The notes: generated from the sequence alone by a model not told the origin. Counted from the stretch's first letter, positions 9,021-17,971 are shown. The stretch: DNA of 64,000 nt from Marinifilum_A sediminis (GCA_947496465.1 CANMCX010000005.1:1-64000), one strand, 5' to 3'. Program-made: numbers and translations.

Positions 9021-9038
9021 TTAGACTCTTTTTTACTA

Positions 9039-10577
9039 CTAATACAGATCCCAGTTTCCTTTTAAATAATACTTGTACAAAACGGGTTCATGTATCTTAT
9101 TCACATATACACTGTCTTTTGCCCATGGATAAAAATCTTTACCAAAAGAAGTGATCAATGCCATTGCTTCATTATTTATCCATTTTGTAGGCACATCAAA
9201 TTCCAGTTTCTGCAATTGCTTTTTCACATCTACATTAGGTTGCTTAACTCCTAAACTCCATCCCCACTCACCAAGTGTAATTACCTGATTGTGCATAGGC
9301 ACCGTTTCGAAACCAGCACTTTTCATGGTTTCCAGAATACAGGTAAAAGCTTGTGTCGCAAAATATGGACTACCCGCCTGTGTGATAATTACACCACCAG
9401 GGCGTAAATGTTTATAACAAACTTTATAAAATTCGTGGGAATACAATCTGCCCAATTCAACCGAGCGAGGATCTGGTAAATCAATAATAATTATATCGTA
9501 ATAATCATCAGTTGCCTGCAGGTATTTATATCCATCGTCATTCAGTACCTTAACCTTTTCGTTACTCAACGAATTTTGATTTAGCTTTGTCAATATAGGA
9601 TTAGTTTTCCCCAGATTCGTCATTGCAGGATCCAAATCTACCAAGGTGATTTCTTTCACTTTTGGATATTTCAGGATCTCACGAACCGCGCAACCATCTC
9701 CACCGCCTAAAACCAAAACATTCGTTGGATTCGGATGCATTGTCATTGCAGGATGTACTAATGGTTCATGATACATGATTTCATCGCGAGTACACAATTG
9801 CTGATTGCCATTTAAATACAACCAATAATCATTTTTCCATTGGGTAATAACTATTCGTTGGTACTTGGTTTGCTCCGCATAAATCACCTTATCAGCATAC
9901 TTCTGTTGCTCGCCAAACCTAATAATAGGATCGGTAACAAATAGCCCTGTACTTAAGGTTATCATTATGAAAACACCTATACTCAACAGTAGTTTTCTAT
10001 CACTCGCTTTCAACAAATCCCAAAGAAAAATAAGAACCACGATTGAAACTGAGAAGTTGACAAAACCTAGAATAAAAGGTGTGTAAATCAATCCAAATAT
10101 TGGCAAACCAATAAACGCAAAAAAGATACCACCCAACAAACAACCATAATAATCGTTCTCCAAAATATTGGAAATGTTAAAACGCAGTTTCTCGTAATCA
10201 TCGTTAATTCGAATCACCAACGGAATTTCCATTCCAATTAAAAGTCCAACCAGAATTGCTAAGGAGTAAATCAAAATCCCAATAGCTTGCGTGTATGCCG
10301 ATGCAGTATAAACCAACAATGCTGCAAACGAAACGATAAAGGATAATGCGAATTCTAATAATAGAAAACGTTTCAATAATCCAGTTTCAAAATTCTTGGT
10401 AATCCTACTACCTAAACCCATGGAGAATAACATGAGTGAAATTATCATCACCCAATGAATAATAGAATTCCCCAGGAAGTACTGAGCAAGAGTAGACAGT
10501 ATATATTCTGCCACCACACCCGAAAATCCGGTGGCAAATATTGCTGCTTTTAGTAATGTAGATCGATTCTTAAACAC
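9039..10577 (-). CDS. membrane-anchored polyamine aminopropyltransferase (spermidine synthase-like)
   Basis: A 512-residue two-part protein. Residues 1 to about 205 contain roughly six or seven membrane helices. The C-terminal half is a spermidine-synthase domain: 'YQRIVIT', 'NGNQQLCTRDEIMYHEPLVH', the AdoMet-binding 'VLVLGGGDGCAVREIL' (about 285-300), 'VDLDPAM', and 'IIIDLPDPRS' where SpeE has its D-x-x-D-P. Soluble SpeE has about 290 residues, so this is the long integral-membrane version. GTG start at 10577; an in-frame TAA lies just upstream, so the start cannot be far off. It follows DUF350 by 116 bases and precedes speD by 18. The exact acceptor amine is unknown. Confidence 0.88.
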   Translation of the reverse strand: MFKNRSTLLKAAIFATGFSGVVAEYILSTLAQYFLGNSIIHWVMIISLMLFSMGLGSRITKNFETGLLKRFLLLEFALSFIVSFAALLVYTASAYTQAIGILIYSLAILVGLLIGMEIPLVIRINDDYEKLRFNISNILENDYYGCLLGGIFFAFIGLPIFGLIYTPFILGFVNFSVSIVVLIFLWDLLKASDRKLLLSIGVFIMITLSTGLFVTDPIIRFGEQQKYADKVIYAEQTKYQRIVITQWKNDYWLYLNGNQQLCTRDEIMYHEPLVHPAMTMHPNPTNVLVLGGGDGCAVREILKYPKVKEITLVDLDPAMTNLGKTNPILTKLNQNSLSNEKVKVLNDDGYKYLQATDDYYDIIIIDLPDPRSVELGRLYSHEFYKVCYKHLRPGGVIITQAGSPYFATQAFTCILETMKSAGFETVPMHNQVITLGEWGWSLGVKQPNVDVKKQLQKLEFDVPTKWINNEAMALITSFGKDFYPWAKDSVYVNKIHEPVLYKYYLKGNWDLY

Positions 10578-10693
10578 AATAATTTAATTACGAATGACGA
10601 ATTTCAAATTACAAGTTTGAGATACACTCAATTACTCATACTTCTCTAAACAATCATTTAATTAATAATTTGTAATTGCTAATTCTTAATTAT

Positions 10694-11566
10694 TTACAAA
10701 CACCATGTGATAAGTACTGATCCTCCGATATAAGCAAAAGCTTCTACCAAAGCTGCACCCACATTTGGATGTTCCTGATTGATAATTTCGTCAGTCAACC
10801 TTTCACCTGGAAGTAAAATCTTATCTGTAATTAAACGCATTACAGGTAAAAGAATTAAACCAACAACTAATTCGAATCCTGTTTCGGTAAAGGATGGCAA
10901 CCAACCTTCGAAATCACCAGCCAATCCAAAACGAATTAAATTGGCAATGGCAATAATAGCTCCGGCAAAACCGACACCAACAGCAACGTTATCTTTTTCG
11001 ATGTGCTCATGAAGATCGTATGGAGTTATCCAATTGTAGAAACGAGTGGTTAAAATTAATGCCAATTGTCCAAATGCCCAGAATACAACTGCAGTAAGAA
11101 TACCAAATAGCATATCTCCACTTTCACCAGAAACAGCACCAAAAATAATCAATCCAGAAGCTACCGAAACAGCACCTTCCACAATTCCTGTTCCTGCATT
11201 CTGATCCTCAATAATCTCTTTGCGAATTGAGAAGTTACGCAACATTAAGTAATCGGAAATAAAAATGGAACAGTTCAACAATACAATTGCCAGCAAACCA
11301 TATACTGCAATATCGATAATATCGGCAACCAATCCGTTCGACGGACCAACTATTGCGCTTCCAATAGCCAACAGCAAACCAACATAGTAACCAACATGTG
11401 CAATTGCAAAAGCAAAATTATCTTTCTTAACCAACTCCTCTTTCACCTTAAACGAAGGATGAAGCAATTGGTAAACAAATTTCCCAATTAGGAAAATAGC
11501 AAAAGCCACGGCTATATAAACCACAGCATCATAAACGATAAACGAAATTTCTGATAATGACATCAT
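10694..11566 (-). CDS. DUF350 family membrane protein (YjfL-like)
   Basis: A 290-residue, very hydrophobic protein with about eight membrane helices. It is a tandem of two DUF350 units: 'AFAIAHVGYYVGLLLAIGSA' in the first half corresponds to 'AVGVGFAGAIIAIANLIRFG' in the second. E. coli YjfL has one such unit, encoded in the yjfIJKLMC cluster beside a PspA paralogue and a glutathionylspermidine-type enzyme, which parallels this neighbourhood. Function is unknown. 116 AT-rich bases separate it from the aminopropyltransferase. Confidence 0.87.
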   Translation of the reverse strand: MMSLSEISFIVYDAVVYIAVAFAIFLIGKFVYQLLHPSFKVKEELVKKDNFAFAIAHVGYYVGLLLAIGSAIVGPSNGLVADIIDIAVYGLLAIVLLNCSIFISDYLMLRNFSIRKEIIEDQNAGTGIVEGAVSVASGLIIFGAVSGESGDMLFGILTAVVFWAFGQLALILTTRFYNWITPYDLHEHIEKDNVAVGVGFAGAIIAIANLIRFGLAGDFEGWLPSFTETGFELVVGLILLPVMRLITDKILLPGERLTDEIINQEHPNVGAALVEAFAYIGGSVLITWCL

Positions 11567-11597
11567 AATATTTTAATCTATGAATTATACACTGGGT

Positions 11598-12425
11598 TTA
11601 TTTTCCAAATCCACCACTTCTTGAACGAGTGGATCGACTTGAACTGTATCTTGATGAACTTCTTTTTGTTTTTGTAGCAGTTCTTTGCTTCGAGAATTTT
11701 GAATTGCTCGTAGAAGAAGATCGGCTTACTTTAGTGCGAACTCTATCTTTAAAAGTAGATGGTTTACTTGCCCACTTACTTTTGCTTCCAGAGCTTGAAG
11801 AAGTGTAACTCTTAGTCCCGTATACAGGGTTGCTTCCACTAGGACCATAATAACCACGAGATCCGCCATAGTATCCACCTCGGTTGTAATCATCCCAATA
11901 CGATCTGCGGTAAGTCATCATATTAAACATAGACGACATAAAAGCATACTGCCCATAAAAAGCCCAGAATGAGGTACCTCCACGATTTTCCCATCGTCCG
12001 TATTTTTCATTACCAACGTAATGGTTGTATCCGGCAGGAACAGCTTGTTTGGTAACTTTACCATCCTTCTTCGAAGCAATCTCCATTCCCATATTATTGA
12101 TATTCTGAGAAAAGAATGTTTCGCTTACATTTTTCCAATCGCTTTTACTTTCGATAACCGTATCGGGACGTTGGATGATTGTTTGATATTGATGACGGTA
12201 GGTGTTTCCATTCTCATCAGCATCCATATCAAAAAGGATAATTGAAAAGTTCTGTTCCCCATTCAAATCCTTTATCAAATCATCAACTGGAGATTTCTCC
12301 CATGTTTTTGCGGTTTGGGATGATGATGTTTTATAGCTTGAACTTGAAGACTTATCTCTTCCACAAGTTTTTGCAATAAAAAACACCACAATAATCCCAA
12401 TGACTATTTTTGCTGCAGTATTCAT
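11598..12425 (-). CDS. membrane-anchored protein with Ser/Arg/Lys-rich tail, family not recognised
   Basis: A 275-residue protein. Residues 3-20 (AAKIVIGIIVVFFIAKTC) are an N-terminal membrane anchor or signal. A Ser-rich linker follows, then a folded-looking region (about 45-150) with 'NFSIILFDMDADENG', then 'FWAFYGQYAFMSSMFNMM', 'GGYYGGSRGYYG' and a basic, low-complexity tail rich in Ser, Arg, Lys and Thr ending SRSGGFGK. Position between DUF4178 (39 bases upstream) and DUF350 (31 bases downstream) makes it part of the module. E. coli's cluster has the secreted DUF1190 protein YjfM next to YjfL; a loose equivalence is possible because of the similar Ser/Gly-rich tail, but is a guess. Confidence 0.6.
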   Translation of the reverse strand: MNTAAKIVIGIIVVFFIAKTCGRDKSSSSSYKTSSSQTAKTWEKSPVDDLIKDLNGEQNFSIILFDMDADENGNTYRHQYQTIIQRPDTVIESKSDWKNVSETFFSQNINNMGMEIASKKDGKVTKQAVPAGYNHYVGNEKYGRWENRGGTSFWAFYGQYAFMSSMFNMMTYRRSYWDDYNRGGYYGGSRGYYGPSGSNPVYGTKSYTSSSSGSKSKWASKPSTFKDRVRTKVSRSSSTSNSKFSKQRTATKTKRSSSRYSSSRSTRSRSGGFGK

Positions 12426-12464
12426 AAATGATAGCTTTTAAATATTAGGTTATTGGCAATATTA

Positions 12465-13010
12465 TTAATTCTCAGAAGGTAGAATGTTCGAAATCTCGAA
12501 TTCTTTAATCACCTTACCAGCTGAAGCTTCAAATTCCTTTTCATCCCATTGTTCAATGGTTACAGTGTACTCGCCACTTTCATCTTCAAAATCCCAGGAT
12601 ACAAATTCCAACCACTCCTCTCCTTTAGCTACATCGTTAAAATAACCTGGAGCTTCCTTCTCAAAAAAGTACTTTCTTCCTTCATATTCGAAAGATGTTG
12701 GTGCTTTTTGACGGTTCAATAAATCTTCGTGAACCTTTGTTCCCAGTTGACGAGTTTTAATCTTAGTAGAAACTGAAACAGATATCTCATCATCATCCTC
12801 AACAGATAAAAACAAGGTTTTTACACCATTAAAAATCTTAAATTCCTGAGTGAAGAAATTATCTCCCCAATCGTACTCGTAACAAGCTTGCACTTCCCAG
12901 CTTTCCAAGTCGTATTCAAAAACAAAACCAACATCCAGGTCGGTTACCCGGATATTGGTGCTGTCGTACTTGGGCTGTTTTTTCCTTTTAAAAAAATCGG
13001 ATATTCCCAT
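12465..13010 (-). CDS. DUF4178 domain protein
   Basis: A 181-residue acidic cytosolic protein beginning MGISDFFKRKK. 'IFNGVKTLFLSVEDDDE', 'TSFEYEGRKYFFEK' and 'EWLEFVSWDFEDESGEYTV' look like the DUF4178 beta-rich pattern. The family is repeatedly found beside PspA, DUF350 and polyamine genes; its molecular job is unknown. It lies 29 bases after the PspA gene. In E. coli the corresponding slot is occupied by YjfK (DUF2491). Confidence 0.78.
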   Translation of the reverse strand: MGISDFFKRKKQPKYDSTNIRVTDLDVGFVFEYDLESWEVQACYEYDWGDNFFTQEFKIFNGVKTLFLSVEDDDEISVSVSTKIKTRQLGTKVHEDLLNRQKAPTSFEYEGRKYFFEKEAPGYFNDVAKGEEWLEFVSWDFEDESGEYTVTIEQWDEKEFEASAGKVIKEFEISNILPSEN

Positions 13011-13039
13011 TTTTGTTATCGTTCAAATTTGTAAAACAG

Positions 13040-13744
13040 CTATGCTTTGCTCTTCATCTTCGCCTTTAATTCTTCCAAGGCGTTTGAAGCTTTCACATTC
13101 GTATCGCTTAATGTTGCATCAATTTCGTCATCTAAACTTCTGTTCTCCATCGAAATTTCGCCATAAGCTTCAGCCATTGCTTCTTGTTGAGCAACTTTAT
13201 CTTTCATTTTCTCAAGCATAGAAACTGTTCCCGAGCTATCGATTCCTGAAAGTTGTTTGTTAATTTTCTGAGTAGCCGAACTTACTCGAGCACGTGCTTT
13301 TAGAGTTCTCAACTCATTCTCGTAACGAGTAATTGTCGATTTCAGTTTCTTCACATTTGCATCTAACTGGCTAATGTTCGTATCAAACTTGCTTACCTCT
13401 TCCTGAGCTCGGGCTGCATTTGCAGTTGCTTCCTCTTTACGAGTAAGAGCCTCGGTAGCCAAACGTTCAGCTTCCGACATTTCTAAATCACCTTTCTCAG
13501 CTTTTTGCAATAACAACATTGCTTTTTGCTCGTAGTTTTTAGCAACAGATGATTGTTCATTTAATTCTCTCTTACTGCGAATTGCCAAAGCTTTAACTTC
13601 TGCCAATGCTTGTAAGCTTTTATCTAAATCCTTTTTAAGATCTCTGATTCCTTGCTCGGTCATCTTAATTGGATCTTCCAATTTATCTATAGCTGAGTGA
13701 GCTTCTGCTTTGCCCACGTTAAAAAGTCTACTAAAAATTCCCAT
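13040..13744 (-). CDS. PspA/IM30 (Vipp1-like) membrane-stress protein
   Basis: A 234-residue protein that is almost wholly alpha-helical coiled coil. It starts MGIFSRLFNVGKAEAHSAIDKLEDP, the amphipathic membrane-binding helix followed by the conserved 'LEDP.K...Q.IRDL' of PspA/IM30 proteins. These ESCRT-III-like proteins polymerise on and protect damaged inner membrane. It is the second gene of the operon, followed by DUF4178 and other membrane proteins; no PspF-like activator or PspB/C is present in the window, so control must differ from the E. coli psp operon. Confidence 0.93.
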   Translation of the reverse strand: MGIFSRLFNVGKAEAHSAIDKLEDPIKMTEQGIRDLKKDLDKSLQALAEVKALAIRSKRELNEQSSVAKNYEQKAMLLLQKAEKGDLEMSEAERLATEALTRKEEATANAARAQEEVSKFDTNISQLDANVKKLKSTITRYENELRTLKARARVSSATQKINKQLSGIDSSGTVSMLEKMKDKVAQQEAMAEAYGEISMENRSLDDEIDATLSDTNVKASNALEELKAKMKSKA

Positions 13745-13764
13745 TTGTATTTTATTTTATTCGT

Positions 13765-14160
13765 TTACAATTTTGAAAATGAAATAATCTCCTCAGAATA
13801 TTCACTCAACAACATCTCTAATGAGTTTAATGTTGCTTCCAATTCATTCTGATCTAAATTCTCTAACTGAAGAGTGTCGCGGAAAATAACTTTTTTTCCT
13901 GATTCATCCAATGTAAAAGCTCCATGTATAATTTCTCTATTCTTAATCAATAAGGACTTATAGATATCAGGATTTTCATCAGATATCTCAAAAAGCAATC
14001 CTTCAATAATTAAAATTGGATCCTCACAATCTACGATTAAATTTGCAATTCCACCATCAGGATTTTCAACTACGAAAAGTTCTTCGGCTGTATCTTCCTG
14101 AACAATATTGTATTCTAAATTCAATAGGTAATCTTTTACCTTGTTATAATATGTACTCAT
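13765..14160 (-). CDS. YbjN/CesT-like small protein at head of PspA operon
   Basis: A 131-residue acidic protein. The alternation 'EELFVVENPDGGIANLIVDC', 'ILIIEGLLFEI', 'LLIKNREIIHGAFTLD' with 'VIFRDTLQLENLDQNELEATLNSLEMLL' resembles the type III secretion-chaperone/YbjN fold (similar proteins are often labelled Tir chaperone-like). It is the promoter-proximal gene, 20 bases before pspA. PspA-linked genes of this fold (for example E. coli YjfI's position in yjfIJKL) suggest a PspA partner; that is inferred from position. Confidence 0.65.
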   Translation of the reverse strand: MSTYYNKVKDYLLNLEYNIVQEDTAEELFVVENPDGGIANLIVDCEDPILIIEGLLFEISDENPDIYKSLLIKNREIIHGAFTLDESGKKVIFRDTLQLENLDQNELEATLNSLEMLLSEYSEEIISFSKL

Positions 14161-14719
14161 TTTTTTTAGTTTTAAAATTGAATTAATTAAAATTAGAACA
14201 ATTTATCCTCTTGGAGAAATATTTATCTGTTATGGCCACTAAAGACATTTCTCCAACTTCCCTGATTTTTAAGGTTTGAGTTTGAAATTACTAAATCCGC
14301 AGCATACAGACATTATTTAATCGGGAGAATCTTCAAAAAAATCGATAAATGGGAGTTTTTACATGTTTTCCTGAAATTTGAAGAAATACATTGGAGAAAT
14401 TTTGGCAAATTATAAATATGCTAATCATCACCTGATAGCATCATTGAAATCTATATCCATATCGAAAAAGAATAATACACATCATAAACCATGGCAATCA
14501 AACAGTTAAATCAAACAATCATTTAAAGATGCGAAAATCTTTAAATTTCCAATAAATGTCCTTTTTATTCCATGCAGATATTTATATATTTAGGTTCATC
14601 AAAAAATTAAACAATTGTATTTTATTAACCGACTTGCCTAAACCTGTTCAAAATCAATTAAAACAATACTAGCAGAGCTTTTGCAGGTCATTTCCAAGCC
14701 TAACAAAAAATTACACAGA
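14161..14719. promoter_or_regulatory. divergent intergenic region with three TTGGAGAAAT repeats
   Basis: This 559-base AT-rich spacer separates the PspA/polyamine operon (leftward) from sucCD (rightward). The decamer TTGGAGAAAT occurs at 14211-14220 and 14391-14400 on the plus strand and as its complement ATTTCTCCAA at 14247-14256, so the first two form a perfect 10-bp inverted repeat with a 26-base loop about 50 bases from the PspA-operon start. No clear TAnnTTTG box or sigma-54 -24/-12 element was found. No small ORF with convincing coding signal was seen. Confidence 0.5.
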
Positions 14720-15889
14720 ATGAAGATTCACGAATATCAAGCAAAAGAAATTTTACGGTCGTTTGGTGTTCCTGTTCCGGAAAGCAAAATTGCTTTTTCG
14801 GTAAAGGAAGCTGAAGAGGCCGCAACCGAAATTGGATTGCCCGTTGTTGTTAAAGCCCAAATTCATGCCGGTGGTAGAGGTAAAGGTGGAGGAGTTAAAT
14901 TCGCACCTACAGCTCAGGATGTATCCAGATATGCAAATGACATATTAGGAATGACACTGATCACGCATCAAACTGGTCCTGAAGGAAATCTAGTAAAAAA
15001 AGTTCTAATTGAAGCGGCATCGAATATCGACCGTGAGTTGTATGCAGGTATTGTAATGGATCGTGCTACATCTGCAGTTACCTTTATGGTATCTACCGAA
15101 GGAGGTATGGAAATTGAAAAAGTAGCTGAGGAGACTCCTGAAAAGATCGTAAAAGTAGTAGTTGATACTGCTGTTGGTTTACAAGCTTTTCAAGCCAGAC
15201 AAATGGCTTTCGCACTTGATTTAACTGGTGATGCTTTTAAAAATGGTGTGAAGTTCTTAATGGCACTTTATAAGGCATACATGGGAACTGATGCTTCTAT
15301 TTTTGAAATCAACCCTTTGGTTGTTACAAAAGAAGGAGGTGTTATCGCACTTGATGCAAAGGCAAATTTCGATGAAAATGCCTTATATCGCCATAAAGAC
15401 ATTGCTGCTCTTCGCGATTTAGACGAAGAAGAACCATTAGAAATAGAAGCGGGAAGATCTGGATTAAATTACATTAAGCTAGATGGTAATATCGGATGTA
15501 TGGTAAACGGTGCCGGTTTAGCAATGGGAACCATGGATATTATTAAACTTACTGGTGGCGAACCTGCTAACTTCCTTGATGTTGGAGGAGGGGCTTCTGC
15601 TGAGACTGTTGAGAAAGGTTTTAGAATTATTCTATCGGATGGTAGTGTAAAAGCTGTTCTAATCAACATTTTTGGTGGTATTGTTCGTTGCGACAGAGTT
15701 GCTAAAGGAGTTATTGAAGCTATCAAAAATATCGATACAAAAGTGCCAATTGTGGTTCGTTTACAAGGAACCAATGCTGAAGAAGGCAAGAAACTTTTAG
15801 AGGCATCTGGAATGAATATTATTGCTGCAACAGAATTAGAAGATGCAGCTAAAAAAGTAGTAGCCACCCTTAAAACAATTGAAGCATAA
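14720..15889 (+). CDS. sucC: succinyl-CoA ligase [ADP-forming], beta subunit
   Basis: A 389-residue ATP-grasp subunit of the TCA-cycle enzyme that couples succinyl-CoA to ATP or GTP formation. It begins MKIHEYQAKEILRSFGVPVP; this ATG at 14720 is chosen over an in-frame TTG at 14681 because family members start at exactly this motif and have about 388 residues. 'KAQIHAGGRGKGGGVK' is the nucleotide-binding region, 'EINPLVV' the metal-binding part, and 'NIFGGIVRCDRVA' near the end lies at the alpha/beta interface. The stop overlaps the sucD ATG by one base (TAATG), so translation is coupled. Confidence 0.96.
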   Translation: MKIHEYQAKEILRSFGVPVPESKIAFSVKEAEEAATEIGLPVVVKAQIHAGGRGKGGGVKFAPTAQDVSRYANDILGMTLITHQTGPEGNLVKKVLIEAASNIDRELYAGIVMDRATSAVTFMVSTEGGMEIEKVAEETPEKIVKVVVDTAVGLQAFQARQMAFALDLTGDAFKNGVKFLMALYKAYMGTDASIFEINPLVVTKEGGVIALDAKANFDENALYRHKDIAALRDLDEEEPLEIEAGRSGLNYIKLDGNIGCMVNGAGLAMGTMDIIKLTGGEPANFLDVGGGASAETVEKGFRIILSDGSVKAVLINIFGGIVRCDRVAKGVIEAIKNIDTKVPIVVRLQGTNAEEGKKLLEASGMNIIAATELEDAAKKVVATLKTIEA

Positions 15890-16764
15890 TGAGCGTATTA
15901 GTCGATAAAAATACAAAGTTAGTGGTTCAGGGAATCACTGGTTCTGAAGGGGCTTTCCATACCCAACAAATGATCGAATATGGAACGAATGTAGTTGCTG
16001 GTGTTACTCCTGGTAAAGGCGGTCAACTATTTATGGATAAAATTCCGATTCACAATACCATGAGAGGTGCTGTGGAAAAGACAGGAGCTAACGCATCTGT
16101 TATCTTTGTTCCACCTCCATTCGCTGCTGATGCAATTATGGAAGCGGCTGAAGCTGGTGTTGAATTGGTTATTTGTATTACCGAAGGAATTCCAACTTTT
16201 GATATGTTAAAAGTTCACGAATTTCTAAAGAAATATCCTGAGACAACTTTGGTTGGTCCTAACTGTCCAGGTGTTATTACCCCTGGCGAAGCTAAAATTG
16301 GTATCATGCCTGGATTTATTCACAATCCTGGAACCATAGGTATTGTTTCTCGTTCGGGTACATTAACCTACGAAGCTGTTCACCAATTAGGTGAGGCAGG
16401 TTTTGGACAATCCACTGCGATTGGTATTGGTGGAGATCCAATTATTGGAACCAAACACATAGATGCAGTGAAATTATTGAATGATGATCCAAAAACAGAG
16501 GCAATTGTTCTAATTGGCGAAATTGGTGGATCTGATGAAGAAACTGCTGCTGAATATATTGCTAAAAATGTTGATAAGCCTGTTGTTGCATTTATTGCAG
16601 GTCAAACTGCGCCTCCAGGAAAACGTATGGGACATGCCGGCGCAATTATTGCTGGTGGAAAAGGTACTGCCGAAGAAAAAATGAAAGCACTAGCTGCAGC
16701 AGGAATTCACGTGGTTAGTTCTCCTGCAGATATTGGTAAAAAAATGAAAGAAGTTTTAGGATAA
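15889..16764 (+). CDS. sucD: succinyl-CoA ligase, alpha subunit
   Basis: A 291-residue subunit with the N-terminal CoA-binding Rossmann domain ('LVVQGITGSEGAFHT') and the C-terminal ligase domain carrying the phosphohistidine in 'MGHAGAIIAGG'. 'GPNCPGVITPGEAKIGIMPG' and 'GRSGTL'-like 'VSRSGTLTYEA' are both as expected. Length is normal. It starts on the last base of the sucC stop and is followed within 20 bases by a strong terminator. Confidence 0.97.
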   Translation: MSVLVDKNTKLVVQGITGSEGAFHTQQMIEYGTNVVAGVTPGKGGQLFMDKIPIHNTMRGAVEKTGANASVIFVPPPFAADAIMEAAEAGVELVICITEGIPTFDMLKVHEFLKKYPETTLVGPNCPGVITPGEAKIGIMPGFIHNPGTIGIVSRSGTLTYEAVHQLGEAGFGQSTAIGIGGDPIIGTKHIDAVKLLNDDPKTEAIVLIGEIGGSDEETAAEYIAKNVDKPVVAFIAGQTAPPGKRMGHAGAIIAGGKGTAEEKMKALAAAGIHVVSSPADIGKKMKEVLG

Positions 16765-16780
16765 AAAAACTAAAATATAG

Positions 16781-16811
16781 AAAGGTTGGTTCTCTAGAAT
16801 CAACCTTTTTT
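16781..16811 (+). terminator. rho-independent terminator after sucCD
   Basis: AAAGGTTG (16781-16788) pairs with CAACCTTT (16801-16808), extended inward by TTCT/AGAA, and followed by T. It may also serve as the end of the converging Fic gene, which stops at 16817. Confidence 0.85.
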
Positions 16812-16816
16812 CTTAC

Positions 16817-17971
16817 CTACAATTCGAATAAATTTAAATACTCCCACAGATAAAAAATTCTGTTTCTACGAGCACCTACCAACTCTTTTATTAAACCAGC
16901 CGATTCAAACTCTTTAATCAATTGATTTGCTGATTGAAAACTAAGCTTAAGTTTTTCTTTAACCTCATTCACAGTTAAAAATGGCTTACTATAGAACTCA
17001 GACATCAACAACTTAGCTGATTGATGTCTTTTCTTACCCATTTGAGTTTCTATCTGAACATTGTACTTATCGATCAATTTCTTTAGTTGAGCCAAAATCT
17101 CTTTACTATGAATCGCAGATTCTCGAATTCCAGTAAGAAAAAACTTAATCCATTGCTCAATATCATTCTTAGATCGAATTAAATTCAATCGATTATAATA
17201 TTCCAACCTGTTCTTTTCAAAAAATACCGACAAGCAAAATACCGGTTTATAAACGAATTTCAACTCCAACATTTCAAAAAGAATCAAGGTTCTGGCAGTT
17301 CTTCCATTACCATCAAGAAATGGTAAAATATTTTCAAACTGATAAAGCGAAATTGCCATTTTTATTAACTGGGGCAACTCCAAATTATCGTTACGCCAAA
17401 ATTTCTTACCATCATTAATAAGAATTTTTAACTCATGTTTGTTAGGTGGAATATATTCAAAATCAGAATCAAATTTACTATCATTAGAATCGTAAAAAGG
17501 TCGAATTTTGCCCCCAAAATCCTCCTTTTGTGGTAAATCGGAACACAAAATTTTATGTGCTTCTTTAACCAAACGAACCGAAAGCGGAAATCTACGCAGT
17601 TCATTTACACCCCAATTTATAGCCTCAACATGATTCGTGATTTCCTTTTGTTCATAAATTCGTTTAAAACTTCTCGAATTTTCAGGCACAAAGGCTTGAG
17701 AGATATTACACTTGCTACCTTCAATCAGATTTGATGCGACAGATTCTTGCGCTACAAATAAAGGCACATGCTGATTCATATTTGGGAAAAATTTTGAATA
17801 TGCATTCAATTCTCCCAATTCCAACATTGCCGATTCTAGTAAAATATTTATCTGCTTATCCTTCCATTCAAACGAACGATTGATTAATGAGGGAGTTACG
17901 CTACGATACCCTTCTTTAAAACTTTGATAAGCAAAATTTCCTTGCGTATTTTTATTCAACTTAACACTCAT
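16817..17971 (-). CDS. Fic-domain protein with catalytic His replaced by Leu
   Basis: A 384-residue Fic family protein (Fic_N region, Fic core, C-terminal winged helix). The inhibitory motif (S/T)xxxE(G/N) is present as S80-NLI-E84-G85, so it would be a class II Fic with an N-terminal inhibitory helix. The active-site loop reads ILPFLDGNGRTAR where the family has HPFxxGNGRxxR: the catalytic histidine is Leu216 (codon TTA at 17324-17326). All three bases differ from both His codons, so a sequencing error is unlikely. AMPylation should therefore be lost or changed. Residues 320-375 look like a helix-turn-helix. ATG at 17971 preferred over a TTG 27 bases upstream. Confidence 0.88.
   Translation of the reverse strand: MSVKLNKNTQGNFAYQSFKEGYRSVTPSLINRSFEWKDKQINILLESAMLELGELNAYSKFFPNMNQHVPLFVAQESVASNLIEGSKCNISQAFVPENSRSFKRIYEQKEITNHVEAINWGVNELRRFPLSVRLVKEAHKILCSDLPQKEDFGGKIRPFYDSNDSKFDSDFEYIPPNKHELKILINDGKKFWRNDNLELPQLIKMAISLYQFENILPFLDGNGRTARTLILFEMLELKFVYKPVFCLSVFFEKNRLEYYNRLNLIRSKNDIEQWIKFFLTGIRESAIHSKEILAQLKKLIDKYNVQIETQMGKKRHQSAKLLMSEFYSKPFLTVNEVKEKLKLSFQSANQLIKEFESAGLIKELVGARRNRIFYLWEYLNLFEL

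Noticed and set aside
14401..14425. TTGGCA...ATGC as a sigma-54 promoter near the PspA operon
   Set aside because: The GG-to-GC spacing is 14 rather than 10 bases and it points away from the PspA operon.
14681..14719. TTG-initiated extension of sucC
   Set aside because: Adds 13 residues absent from the family; MKIHEYQAKE is the universal SucC start.
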